NCBI GenBank assembly: GCA_947169105.1
Contig: CAMVOL010000013.1
Span: 1-61,724 of the forward strand
DNA: 61,724 nucleotides
Direction of reading: 5' to 3'
Source: an uncultured Bacteroidales bacterium
Lineage (GTDB): Bacteria; Bacteroidota; Bacteroidia; Bacteroidales; WCHB1-69
Part shown: positions 44,567 through 53,700 of the stretch, one piece after another
How positions within the stretch are numbered: position 1 is the first letter of the stretch
Layout of the letters: the number at the start of each line of letters is the position of its first letter
Position numbers and translations under genes: made by a program
Notes under the pieces: model-generated
Database searches by the model: none
Seen by the model: the letters and a program-made list of their open reading frames with translations, nothing else
What the model was told of the DNA's origin: nothing

Positions 44567-46396
44567 TTATTTTTCCTGCATCGCACAGAATTTGGCATAC
44601 TCCCCACCAAGGGCGAGGAGTTCGTCGTGCGTGCCGCGCTCAGTGATGCGGCCGTCGCGGACGAACAGGATACGGTCGGCACTGCGGATGGTGGAGAGCC
44701 TGTGAGCCACGACGATGGTGGTGCGCCCCTCCATCAGCTTCTGCAGCGACTGCTGGACCAGCAGTTCCGACTCATTGTCGAGGGCGGACGTGGCCTCGTC
44801 CAAAATCAGCACCTGCGGGTTCTGAAGGATGGCGCGGGCAATGCTGAGGCGCTGGCGCTGGCCGCCCGAGAGCCGCATCCCGCGGTCGCCGATGACGGTG
44901 TCGTACCCCTCCTCCATCTCCATAATGAAATCGTGCGCCAGCGCCGCCTTCGCCGCACGCTCCACCTTTTCGGGAGTGGCTTCCTGATTTCCGAAGGCGA
45001 TGTTGCTGTATACCGTATCATTGAACAGGGTAACATCCTGATTGACAATTCCGAACAAGGCACGCAAATCGCTAATCTTGACCTGCCGGATGTCGGTGCC
45101 ATCCACCAGAATCCGTCCTTTCTGGATATCGTAAAACCTCGGCAGCAAATCAACCATTGTCGATTTTCCGCTTCCCGAGGCCCCGACCAGCGCGACACAC
45201 TCGCCTTTTTTTACCGTAAACGAAATATCAGTAAGCACCTGCGCCGCATCGGCATCTTCGGGATGATAACTGAAACAGACATCCTGATACTCAATGCTTT
45301 CGTCAAACGACTTTTTCGGCACCGCGTCTGGCGCCTCCTCAATCACCTCATCGGCATCCAGAATCTGATAGATGCGTTCCGCGGAAGCCATCCCCTTCTG
45401 CAACGTATAAAATGACGAAACCATACTCTGCGCCGGCGGGATTACACGGGCGAAAATTACGATGAACATGATGAACATTTCGGGCCGCAACTCATTTTCC
45501 TTCAATACGAAACCTGCGCCCAGAAGCAGCACCAGCAGCAGTGCGGCGATGCAAAGAAACTCCACTAACGGCGCACCCAGCTCCGTCTTGCGGAAAATGC
45601 GACGGTTGAGTACAAAGAAACGCTCGTTCATCTTCCGGAAATTGCGGTCGGTATGGTCGATGGCGTTGTAGCCCTTGATGATGCGGAGTCCGCTGATGGC
45701 CTCGTCAAAAGCGGAACTCATCCGCCCCAAAATCTGCTGCGCCTCCATCGAATTGCGCTTGATGCTCTTCCCGATTTTGGCAATCAAAATGCCTACCGGC
45801 GGCAAAATCAGAAGCGACAGCAACGTAAGTTTATAACTTATTGAAAACAATGCAAATAAGAAGACTATCACCAGCAACAGATCGCGGCACACCATCCGAA
45901 CACTGCAGACGATGGACCAGTCCACCTCCTGCACATCGGATCCGATACGGTTGAGGATGTCCCCTTTTTTTTGTTTTCCATAAAAAGAGAGCGGCAGAAT
46001 CAGCATCTTACGGTAAATGTCACGGCGCAATGCCTTGACAAATCCCGTGCGGATGGGGGCGTTCATATAGAGACCGAGGTAGCGGAACAGGTTTGAGAAA
46101 AAGGTGAGCACAATCATCGTTACCGCAATGAAAATCAGCGCATAGAACTGACCGTAATCGCGGATGACAATTCCCATATAATAATAAAATGTATTGATGA
46201 CCGCCGTCACCGAACCGTCGAAAACGGGCCGCACGGTAACACTTTCGCCACTGCCGAACAGGACGGACAGGAACGGCGCGACCATCGAAAGCGAAAAGAC
46301 CGAAAAGAAGGAATAAAGCAGGTTGAACAGAAAAATAAAAAAGATATTTTTCTTGTAGGGGAAAATATACCGGATAAGTCTCGGGAACAGTCTCAT
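44567..46396 (-). CDS. msbA: MsbA-type ABC exporter (second copy)
   Basis: 609-aa half-transporter with six membrane helices (residues about 15-325) and an ATPase domain: Walker A GASGSGKST, signature LSGGQRQR, Walker B VLILDEATSALD, switch His in VAHRLST. It is a paralogue of the exporter at 18420; both share long blocks such as LPLSFYGKQKKGDILNR versus LPLAYFGGQKKGDVISR. The LPS glycosyltransferase next to it makes a lipid A or core role plausible. Its start overlaps the dehydrogenase stop by four bases. Confidence 0.88.
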   Translation of the reverse strand: MRLFPRLIRYIFPYKKNIFFIFLFNLLYSFFSVFSLSMVAPFLSVLFGSGESVTVRPVFDGSVTAVINTFYYYMGIVIRDYGQFYALIFIAVTMIVLTFFSNLFRYLGLYMNAPIRTGFVKALRRDIYRKMLILPLSFYGKQKKGDILNRIGSDVQEVDWSIVCSVRMVCRDLLLVIVFLFALFSISYKLTLLSLLILPPVGILIAKIGKSIKRNSMEAQQILGRMSSAFDEAISGLRIIKGYNAIDHTDRNFRKMNERFFVLNRRIFRKTELGAPLVEFLCIAALLLVLLLGAGFVLKENELRPEMFIMFIVIFARVIPPAQSMVSSFYTLQKGMASAERIYQILDADEVIEEAPDAVPKKSFDESIEYQDVCFSYHPEDADAAQVLTDISFTVKKGECVALVGASGSGKSTMVDLLPRFYDIQKGRILVDGTDIRQVKISDLRALFGIVNQDVTLFNDTVYSNIAFGNQEATPEKVERAAKAALAHDFIMEMEEGYDTVIGDRGMRLSGGQRQRLSIARAILQNPQVLILDEATSALDNESELLVQQSLQKLMEGRTTIVVAHRLSTIRSADRILFVRDGRITERGTHDELLALGGEYAKFCAMQEK

Positions 46397-47343
46397 TCTG
46401 AAAGTTTTAAGATTTTCTGAACGACAATATCCGCGTGACGCTGCTCCGCCTCGGCCGTCTGGCCGGCAAGGTGCGGCGTCAAGATGACGTTATCCATTTC
46501 CGACAGCTGCAAGAGGGCCTCTTCCCACTCGTTTTTGGGCGGTATTTTCAGCCTTACCGACTCATATTCAAGGACATCGAGGCAAGCGTAGCGCATTTTC
46601 CCGCTACGCAGGTGCGAGACGAGTGCGGCGGTATCCACTACGGGGCCACGGCTGGTATTGATAAGGATGACACCGTCGCGGGCAGCATCCAAAAATTTCC
46701 CGTCAACAAAATACTTGTTTTCAGGAAGATAGTTGATATTCAAGGAGATGACATTGCACTCGCGCAGGATGGTGGACAAATCGGTGACGGTGACGAAATC
46801 ATCGGTGATGTCGTTGCGGAACTTGTCGTAAACGAGGATTTTCGTGCCGAAAGGACGGAGGAGGCGGGCGAAGGCGGGGCCAGTGTGCCCGTACCCGATG
46901 ATGCCGACCTTTTGCGAGGCGAGTTCCGTACCCTTATTGGCCTCCCGCAGCCACTCCCCTCTCCGCACCTCGTGGTCGGCCTTGGGGATGTTGCGCAGCG
47001 CGGCGAGCAGCAGACCGAGGGCGTGTTCAGCCACAGCGTTGGCGTTGCCTTCGGGTGTGCTGATGCAGGCGATGCCGCGGCTTTCGGCATAGACAGTGTC
47101 AATGTTCTCGACACCAGAACCGAGGCGGGCGATGAAACGAAGCTGTGTCTTACTGTCAATCAACGGCTTATCCACCTGAAAGCGGCTACGTATCACGAGG
47201 CCGTAGAGGTCGTCGGGCAGGCGGAGGAAGTCGTCGTACGTAAGGTCGAGGCGGGTGTCGCAGACGAAACCGTGCGCCTGGAGGTCGCGGGCGAGCGACG
47301 GGGCAGCGCGGTCAACGACGAGGATTTTGCGTGCGGCGGACAT
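46393..47343 (-). CDS. D-isomer 2-hydroxyacid dehydrogenase (phosphoglycerate dehydrogenase-like)
   Basis: NAD-dependent oxidoreductase, 316 aa. The substrate-binding Arg is in ARLGSGVENID and the NAD-binding loop is VGIIGYGHTG (about residues 140-150). The catalytic Glu lies in DVLEYE and the catalytic His in TPHLAGQT. It lacks the C-terminal ACT/regulatory domain of long SerA forms. SerA-type phosphoglycerate dehydrogenase is the nearest guess; other D-2-hydroxyacids are possible. It is sandwiched between a PG0541-like gene (3 bp) and msbA (4-bp overlap) in one operon. Confidence 0.88.
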   Translation of the reverse strand: MSAARKILVVDRAAPSLARDLQAHGFVCDTRLDLTYDDFLRLPDDLYGLVIRSRFQVDKPLIDSKTQLRFIARLGSGVENIDTVYAESRGIACISTPEGNANAVAEHALGLLLAALRNIPKADHEVRRGEWLREANKGTELASQKVGIIGYGHTGPAFARLLRPFGTKILVYDKFRNDITDDFVTVTDLSTILRECNVISLNINYLPENKYFVDGKFLDAARDGVILINTSRGPVVDTAALVSHLRSGKMRYACLDVLEYESVRLKIPPKNEWEEALLQLSEMDNVILTPHLAGQTAEAEQRHADIVVQKILKLSE

Positions 47344-47346
47344 CGG

Positions 47347-47640
47347 TTAGCTAACTTGTTCGACAGGCATGACGAAGGCGCGGATTCCCTGTTGGGGTGC
47401 GCTGGCATCGAGGCGATGGATTTCATCCATAAGCGGTGCCAACTTCTCTTCGGGAATGACCGTAAAGATGGCGGAGTTGAGGGTCGGCCATGCGTGGGTG
47501 CCGTAATGCGGCTCTCCCGTCTCCGTGCCGCGGCCCTGTACCTCTTCCCAGAAAGTAAATCCGCGAATTCCCAGATTATCCAGAACCTCAATCAGTTCCA
47601 TGTAAAAAGCCTTATAAAAGGAGATGAAGACTGCTTTCAT
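47347..47640 (-). CDS. PG0541-like small protein (PII-fold, transporter-associated type)
   Basis: 97 aa from the ATG at 47640. The sequence MKAVFISFYKAFY, FTFWEEVQGRGTETG, EPHYGTHAWPTLNSAIFTV and QGIRAFVMPVEQ resembles a small ferredoxin-like/PII-like family that in Porphyromonas and relatives is encoded with RND efflux pumps (PG0541). Here no RND pump is nearby; it heads an operon with a 2-hydroxyacid dehydrogenase and an MsbA-type exporter. An upstream in-frame ATG (47724) lies beyond the promoter element at 47663-47670 and in a repeat array, so it is rejected. A metal- or nucleotide-sensing role is possible but unproven. Confidence 0.65.
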   Translation of the reverse strand: MKAVFISFYKAFYMELIEVLDNLGIRGFTFWEEVQGRGTETGEPHYGTHAWPTLNSAIFTVIPEEKLAPLMDEIHRLDASAPQQGIRAFVMPVEQVS

Positions 47641-47662
47641 TTTCACAAAAGATTTGAAGCGG

Positions 47663-47670
47663 CAAAAGTA
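47663..47670 (-). promoter_or_regulatory. Bacteroidota -7 element upstream of the PG0541-like operon
   Basis: On the minus strand TACTTTTG fits TAnnTTTG and ends 22 bp before the ATG at 47640. Confidence 0.65.
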
Positions 47671-47685
47671 CGAATAAATTAAGAA

Positions 47686-47713
47686 TTGGAAAATGGAAAT
47701 TGAAAAGTGGAAG
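47686..47713. repeat. Heptad array, unit TTGGAAA/ATGGAAA
   Basis: Four 7-bp units (TTGGAAA, ATGGAAA, TTGAAAA, GTGGAAG) lie in the divergent space between two promoters. Confidence 0.7.
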
Positions 47714-47728
47714 AACCGACACACCGTG

Positions 47729-47759
47729 TTGCTATTTTCCGAACAAAATCGTATCTTTG
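47729..47759 (+). promoter_or_regulatory. Bacteroidota-type promoter of the thioesterase gene
   Basis: TTG at 47729-47731 and TATCTTTG at 47752-47759, spaced by 20 bp, fit the -33/-7 layout. The -7 element ends 21 bp before the start. Confidence 0.7.
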
Positions 47760-47780
47760 CTGCCCTAAAACAAACGCCTT

Positions 47781-48182
47781 ATGCAACCCTACAAACATAT
47801 CGTAAAATACTATGAATGTGATCGAATGGGTATCGTTCACCACTCTAACTATGTCCGTTTTATGGAGGAAGCCCGAGTGGACTGGATGGATCAGCTTGGC
47901 TACGGTTTCGACCGTATGGAGGCTGAAGGCATCGTGTCGCCCGTCATCGCTATCAGTTGCAATTACAAGAGTCCCTGCACTTTCAAGGACATAGTCTCCA
48001 TTGAAGTGAAAGTTTCAGGAATGACTGCCGTGCGAATCAGCTTTGATTACACGATGACGGTGAATAATAAGGTGGTCTGCCTTGCTACCAGCACCCATTG
48101 TTTCTTAGAGGACGGCCGCCCCATAGTGGTGGAGCAGCGGTTCCCAGAATTGTACTCTCGAATCAAAGAACTCTATAATTAA
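47781..48182 (+). CDS. Hotdog-fold acyl-CoA thioesterase (YbgC/4HBT family)
   Basis: 133-aa hotdog-fold enzyme that hydrolyses acyl-CoA thioesters. The family motif with catalytic Asp is YYECDRMGIVHHSNYVRFME (about residues 10-29). The hydrophobic helix core follows (ARVDWMDQLGYGFDRME). Relatives in Proteobacteria act with the Tol-Pal system; no tol genes are present here. It lies 16 bp before anmK. Confidence 0.9.
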   Translation: MQPYKHIVKYYECDRMGIVHHSNYVRFMEEARVDWMDQLGYGFDRMEAEGIVSPVIAISCNYKSPCTFKDIVSIEVKVSGMTAVRISFDYTMTVNNKVVCLATSTHCFLEDGRPIVVEQRFPELYSRIKELYN

Positions 48183-48198
48183 CGAAAGTAACCTTTTG

Positions 48199-49266
48199 AT
48201 GGACAACCAATTGCCAGTTATCGGTTTGGGCGTGATGTCTGGGACGTCATTGGACGGGCTGGATATGGCACTGTGTCGTTTCACGCGGCTGGATGAGACG
48301 TGGCGTTACGACATTCTCCGGTGCGACACCGTGGATTTGGGCGATGACATCCGTCGCCGCCTGTCCACCGCCGACACGCTCTCCGGCCTCGACCTGATGC
48401 TGCTTGACCGCGACTTCGCCACCTTCACCGCCACCCAGATCAACCGGTTTCTGGAGAAGGCCGCCGTCCGTCCCGACTTCATCGCGTCGCACGGGCAGAC
48501 GGTTTTCCACCAGCCCGACCGCGGCCTCACGGTGCAGATCGGCAGCGGCGCCGTCATCGCAGCCCTCACCGGCATCACCACCGTCTGCGATTTCCGCACC
48601 ACCGACGTGGCCTTGGGCGGGCAAGGTGCCCCATTAGTGCCCATCGGCGACAAGCTGCTGTTCGGCAGCTACGAGGCGTGCCTGAACCTCGGCGGCTTCA
48701 GCAACATCTCCTTCGACAGCAACGGAATACGCCGTGCCTTCGACGTCAGTCCGTGCAATATGCTCCTCAACCGATTGGCCCAGAAGATGGGGCTCCCCTA
48801 CGACAAGGACGGAATGAATGGCCGTGACGGCTACATCTACCGTCCATTGCTCGACCAGCTCAATCAAATCCCGTTCTATCAGACGGAAGGTGCAAAATCG
48901 CTCGGCAAGGAGTGGTTCGACACCGAAATCTGGCCCCTTTTCGAGCAGTCGGAACTTTGTGTCACCGACCAGCTGCGGACGGCGGTCGAGCACATCGCCA
49001 TCCAAATCACCAATATCCTTAAACATCACGAAATCAAGTCGGTACTTGTGACTGGCGGGGGTACGAAGAACCTGTTCCTGATGGATCGCATCCGTCTGTT
49101 CGCCCCCGACACGATGGTCGTCATCCCCCAAGAGACCATCGTCGATTTCAAGGAGGCCATCGTGTTCGCCTTTCTCGGTCTGTTGCGGCTCCGCGGAGAA
49201 GCCAACTGTTTAGCGAGCGTGACGGGGGCAACGGAGGATTGTTGTGGAGGAGCGGTGTATAATTGA
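48199..49266 (+). CDS. anmK: Anhydro-N-acetylmuramic acid kinase
   Basis: Recycles peptidoglycan by converting 1,6-anhydro-MurNAc to MurNAc-6-phosphate. 355 aa from the ATG at 48199; a TTG directly before it is not needed. The ATP-binding signature GVMSGTSLDGLDMAL (residues 11-25), SHGQTVFH, the LGGFSNIS block and VTGGGTKNLFLMDRI identify the family. The gene ends in AVYN, and its stop codon is part of a heptad array. An NlpC/LysM hydrolase gene follows, so both belong to cell-wall turnover. Confidence 0.95.
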   Translation: MDNQLPVIGLGVMSGTSLDGLDMALCRFTRLDETWRYDILRCDTVDLGDDIRRRLSTADTLSGLDLMLLDRDFATFTATQINRFLEKAAVRPDFIASHGQTVFHQPDRGLTVQIGSGAVIAALTGITTVCDFRTTDVALGGQGAPLVPIGDKLLFGSYEACLNLGGFSNISFDSNGIRRAFDVSPCNMLLNRLAQKMGLPYDKDGMNGRDGYIYRPLLDQLNQIPFYQTEGAKSLGKEWFDTEIWPLFEQSELCVTDQLRTAVEHIAIQITNILKHHEIKSVLVTGGGTKNLFLMDRIRLFAPDTMVVIPQETIVDFKEAIVFAFLGLLRLRGEANCLASVTGATEDCCGGAVYN

Positions 49267-49304
49267 TATTTGAAAATTGAAAATTGAAAACTGAAATATG
49301 AAAA
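49263..49304. repeat. Heptad array filling the anmK-hydrolase gap, with stop and start codons in phase
   Basis: Six units in exact 7-bp phase: TTGATAT, three TTGAAAA, CTGAAAT and ATGAAAA. The anmK stop TGA is in the first unit. The ATG start of the next gene opens the last unit. Confidence 0.92.
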
Positions 49305-50716
49305 GATCCATTCTCTCACTGATCATGCTGTTCCCCTTCCTGCTGCTGGCGCAGGAAGCGCCGGTGAAGGCCGTTGCTGGCGAAACCATCAAGGTGCCGT
49401 GCGACCGTATTGACTCCATCATCGCATTCTCCAAGACCAAACTGGGCTGCAAGTACAAGTATGCGGGCAGCGGGCCGGATGTTTTCGACTGTTCCGGCTT
49501 CGTGATGTTCGTCTATGGCCATTTCGGGGTGGAGATGCCGCACGGTTCCTCCTCACAGTACCTGTTGGGCCGTAAGGTGGAACGTCAGGACATCCGTCCC
49601 GGTGACCTGCTGTTCTTCAACCGCAGCAAAGGGATCGGCCACGCGGCGATGGTGACCCACGTGGATTCGATGGGCAGAGTGACCTTCATCCACGCCTCCA
49701 CCTACCGCACCGGTGTGAAATACGACCGTCTGGAAAGCGAGCACTACGCCAACACGTTCGCCGGAGCCCGCCGCATCTTCGAGTGCGTGGACGACAGCAG
49801 CTACCTGCTGGCCTATTCCGACGAGGAGGTGGCTGCCATGGAAAAAGCAGCCATCACGGTGCAGCCCGCCACCGACTCCTACTACTATCACCGCGTGAAA
49901 CGGGGCGAGACCCTCAGCTCCATCGCCAGAAAATATGGTACGAACGTGGTCAGCATCAAAAGCTGGAACAACCTGAAATCGGACAATATCCGTGAGGGTC
50001 AGGCGCTGAAAATCTATCGGAAATCACCCACGCCCGCCGCAAAATCTGCCGTAGTTACAGAAACGCCCGCACCTGCCGAAACACCCGCTACGACGGAACA
50101 GCCGACAACAACGGCCGTATCCGAACCCGTCCAGCCGAAAGTGGCGGAAACGCCGGCGGAATCCGAACCCATTGAAAAGACAACGGCGGAAGATCCCGTG
50201 AAGGAGGAACCTCAACCGACAGTTGCAGAGCAGAAACCTGCGGTGACGGAGACGAAACCGAAAGAAGAAGAGCCGAAGCCCACCGTGACGGAGACCCCGA
50301 AAGCCGCTGTTGCTCCCACCCCGAAAGTGGAGGAGACGGAAGAGCCCGAATGGATCTACCACACCATTGCCAAAGGGGAAGGTCTGTACGGCATCGCCCG
50401 CAAATACGGGACAACCGTTGAAAAAATCCAGCAGTGGAACGACATCCCCTCGCCCGACAAAATCGCTGCGGGGCAGAAGCTGAAAATCCGCAACAGCAAA
50501 GCGGTATCGTCTGAACCCGCAAAACCGGCACAAACGGCCCAACCCACGACGGCACCGGCAACAGGCTCAACCATTTATCATACCGTGCAGAAAGGTGAAA
50601 GTCTCGGAAAAATCGCCGAGAAGTACCACACCACCGTCCAGAAAATCATGCAATGGAACAACATCAGCAATCCCGACAAGATTGCCGAAGGTCAGAAGCT
50701 GAAGATACTGCAGTAA
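49298..50716 (+). CDS. NlpC/P60 peptidoglycan endopeptidase with three LysM domains
   Basis: 472 aa, secreted (signal peptide 1-18, cut after LLLAQ). The NlpC/P60 domain (about residues 35-165) has the catalytic Cys in DCSGFVM, His in GHAAMV and a third polar residue in FIHAST. It should cut the peptide stems of peptidoglycan. Three LysM glycan-binding domains follow (about 193-235, 350-395 and 425-472; motifs VKRGETLSSIARKYG, IAKGEGLYGIARKYG and VQKGESLGKIAEKYH). They are joined by Pro/Thr/Glu-rich linkers. The start ATG is the last unit of a heptad array. Confidence 0.92.
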   Translation: MKRSILSLIMLFPFLLLAQEAPVKAVAGETIKVPCDRIDSIIAFSKTKLGCKYKYAGSGPDVFDCSGFVMFVYGHFGVEMPHGSSSQYLLGRKVERQDIRPGDLLFFNRSKGIGHAAMVTHVDSMGRVTFIHASTYRTGVKYDRLESEHYANTFAGARRIFECVDDSSYLLAYSDEEVAAMEKAAITVQPATDSYYYHRVKRGETLSSIARKYGTNVVSIKSWNNLKSDNIREGQALKIYRKSPTPAAKSAVVTETPAPAETPATTEQPTTTAVSEPVQPKVAETPAESEPIEKTTAEDPVKEEPQPTVAEQKPAVTETKPKEEEPKPTVTETPKAAVAPTPKVEETEEPEWIYHTIAKGEGLYGIARKYGTTVEKIQQWNDIPSPDKIAAGQKLKIRNSKAVSSEPAKPAQTAQPTTAPATGSTIYHTVQKGESLGKIAEKYHTTVQKIMQWNNISNPDKIAEGQKLKILQ

Positions 50717-50734
50717 TCTAATCAAACTTCTAAC

Positions 50735-50768
50735 AAAAAACGCTCGGGCAATGCTCGAGCGTTTTTTT
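50735..50768. terminator. Bidirectional Rho-independent terminator
   Basis: AAAAAACGCTCG (50735-50746) pairs with CGAGCG followed by seven T (50756-50768), loop of about 9 nt. It lies between convergent genes and can serve both. Confidence 0.85.
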
Positions 50769-50772
50769 GCTA

Positions 50773-53700
50773 TTATCTTACAATCAACTTCTTCCGCACC
50801 ATATCACCCTGTTGAAGCTGGATTTGCAACAGGTAGGTACCCTTTGCAAGGGCATCGAAATTGAGTTCAGCTTCGGTATCTGCGACACGAACGCGTTTTA
50901 CCATCCTGCCGTCAAGACTATAGGCCCTAATTTCCGAGATCATCTCGCCGTCGGCGTTCACCGTAACCTTGCCATCGGTCGGATTCGGATAAACGATGAT
51001 GTTGTGCAAGACGGCCTCATTTTCATTAATACCCGTACCAATAGTGACGGAAGCGGTATTGGTGCACCCCGTGGAAGTATTCGTCACCGTAACTGAATAT
51101 GTTTCAATAGAATCGGAGGGAACAATAATCATATTCGACGTCTCACCCGTGCTCCACAGGAAGGTGTTTGCATTGCTCGAACAGATCAGCATCGTCACAT
51201 CACCGTTGGGTACCGTCATAATGGAGGCCGTCGGTAGTGAACTGACAGCCAGCATCAACGAGACCACACTGTCGCAGCCAAACTGGGAAGTGCGGGTGAA
51301 AATATAGGTTCCAGAAACGGTGCCTTCCATAAAGGTGGTATCGCGCCACGTATAGGGGAATTCGTTCTCGCATACCGCCAGCATCTCCTGCTGCAGGTAG
51401 CTCGGGTGAATGGTCAGATGCAGGATAAACACACTGTCACAGCCCGAAGCCGTCGAATGGTGGAAAGTATAGGCGCCCGAAGTCGTGCTGGTGGAGAAGG
51501 TATGGTCGCCCGGCTCGTAATAGTACGGAAGCTCGTTTTGGCACAAACTCAACGATTCGTTAAACTCATACGATTGATTTACCGTAAGATTAAGGATAAT
51601 ATTGCTGTCACAGCCCAAGATGTTCGTATAATGGAAGAAATAGGTCCCCGATACCGTTCCCACCTCGAAAGTGCTGTCCGTCACGCTCCACCTGTATGGC
51701 AGATCGTTGGAACAGATGCGGACATTAAAGGACTGGGTGGAACTCGGATAGACCGTAAGGGCAAGCGTGACAAGACTATCGCAACCCTCCACAGAAGACC
51801 TGCGGAACGTGTAGAAGCCGCTGGGTGTACCCTCTCGGAAGAGCGTGTCACGCCACTGGTACGGCAATTCGCTCTGGCAGATTGAAATCTGCTCATTTTG
51901 GTTATAGATCGGATGCACCGTAAGATGGAGTGTGACTACACTATCGCAACCATTCATCGTCTGACGGAAGAAGGTGTAATCGCCACTCTCCGTACCGTCA
52001 AGGAAGACGGTGTCACGCCACTCAAACGGAAAACCGTTTTCACAGATGGTCTCCGATTCCTCCTGCTCATAACTCGGGTTGACAATCAACGCCAATGTCA
52101 CCACACTGTCGCAACCCACCTGCGTCGAACGCTCAAAACGGAATATGCCGCTGCGTGTGCCTGTCTGGAAGGTCGTGTCACGCCAAGTGTAGGGCAGGTC
52201 ATTTTCGCAAATCACTTCCGAGGCCATTTCATCATAAACAGGATGCACCGTCAGATTGATGGCGACCACGCTGTCACAACCGTGCGGAGTTCTATAATAT
52301 ATATTGTATAACCCGGAGAGCGTTCCGACAGGGAAGGTAGTGTCCGCCGTCACGTAGGGCAGTTCTGAGTTGCAAATTCTGTACTCTTTCTCCTGATAAC
52401 CCTGACGATATATGGTCAATGCAAGCGTGACCGTACTGTCGCAGCCGGTATAGGTGCGGCGGTGAAGGACAACGGTGCCGCTTTGCGTACCCGTCTCAAA
52501 AACGGTATCCCCATACACATACGGGAGATCGCTTTCGCAAAGTTCCAGCTCGTCGTCACGGAAAATCGTGGAATTGACCGTCAGGGAGAGGGTGAAGACA
52601 CTGTCACAACCGAAGATGCTACTACGGCGCAGGGTATATACTCCCGACTCTGTACCTTCAAGGAAGGTGGTGTCCCTATAGACATACGGGAAATCTTGTT
52701 CACAAACCGCCAATTCCTCAGCATAGTAGAACGACGGATTGACCGTAAGTTTCAGCATAACCGTGCTATCGCAGCCTTTAACCGATTGTCTTTCAAAATA
52801 GAAAATGCCGCCACGGGTGTCCGTATCAAAGACGGTATCACGCCACGTATAAGGGAGTTCATTTTCACAAATGACCAGTTCCTCATTCTGGTGGTAGGCC
52901 GGATAAACCACCACAGAAAGGATAACAATACTATCGCAGCCGAAAACGGTATGCTCGCTAAAGATGATATTGCTGGTGATTGTGCCCCGGGGGATGATAT
53001 GGCCCCGCCACACAACCGGGAGCTCATTCTCGCACACCACTATAGACTGCCTGTCGCCGTACGGTTCATGAATATTCAGTCTAAGTGTCACAATACTGTC
53101 GCAATGCTTCGATGTTTTGTAGCGGAAAGTGAACGTGCCGGAGTTGGAATTCCTGTCAAAAATGGTGTCACGCCAGTAGTATGGCAGTTCGCCACGGCAG
53201 ATGTCCACGACCTCTTCCTCCTCTTTGTCCTGATTGACTGTCAGATGCAGGACAACGGTGCTGTCACAACCTTTTTTGCTTTGTTTTTCAAAAAGATAGT
53301 GTCCTCCCAGCGTCCCTTCCGCAAAAGTGGTGTCGCGCCATGTATAAGGCAGGTCGCCGGAGCAGATGGTCACACTCTCCTCCTGGCGATAGGTCGGATT
53401 CACCGTAAGTCTCAGTGTGACTGTACTGTCGCAGCCGGTGACGGAAGATTCGTCAAACACCATCGTTTGCGATGTCGTTCCACGGGGGATGATATGGCCG
53501 CGCCACTCAACAGGAAGTTCATTTTCACAGACAACCAGCGATTTGTCTTCGCTATATGATTCATTCACAACAAGATGTAAATAGATCGCGCTATCACAGC
53601 CGAGGCGGGTTTGACCGGAGTAAACCGTCCTGTCACCCGTGGTAGATCCTGTCTGTATCCAATAACCCGTACGCCATTGGTAGGGTAGCTGGCTACGGCA

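Noticed and set aside
47641-47724. Longer start for the PG0541-like gene
   Set aside because: It would begin upstream of the promoter element and read through a heptad array.
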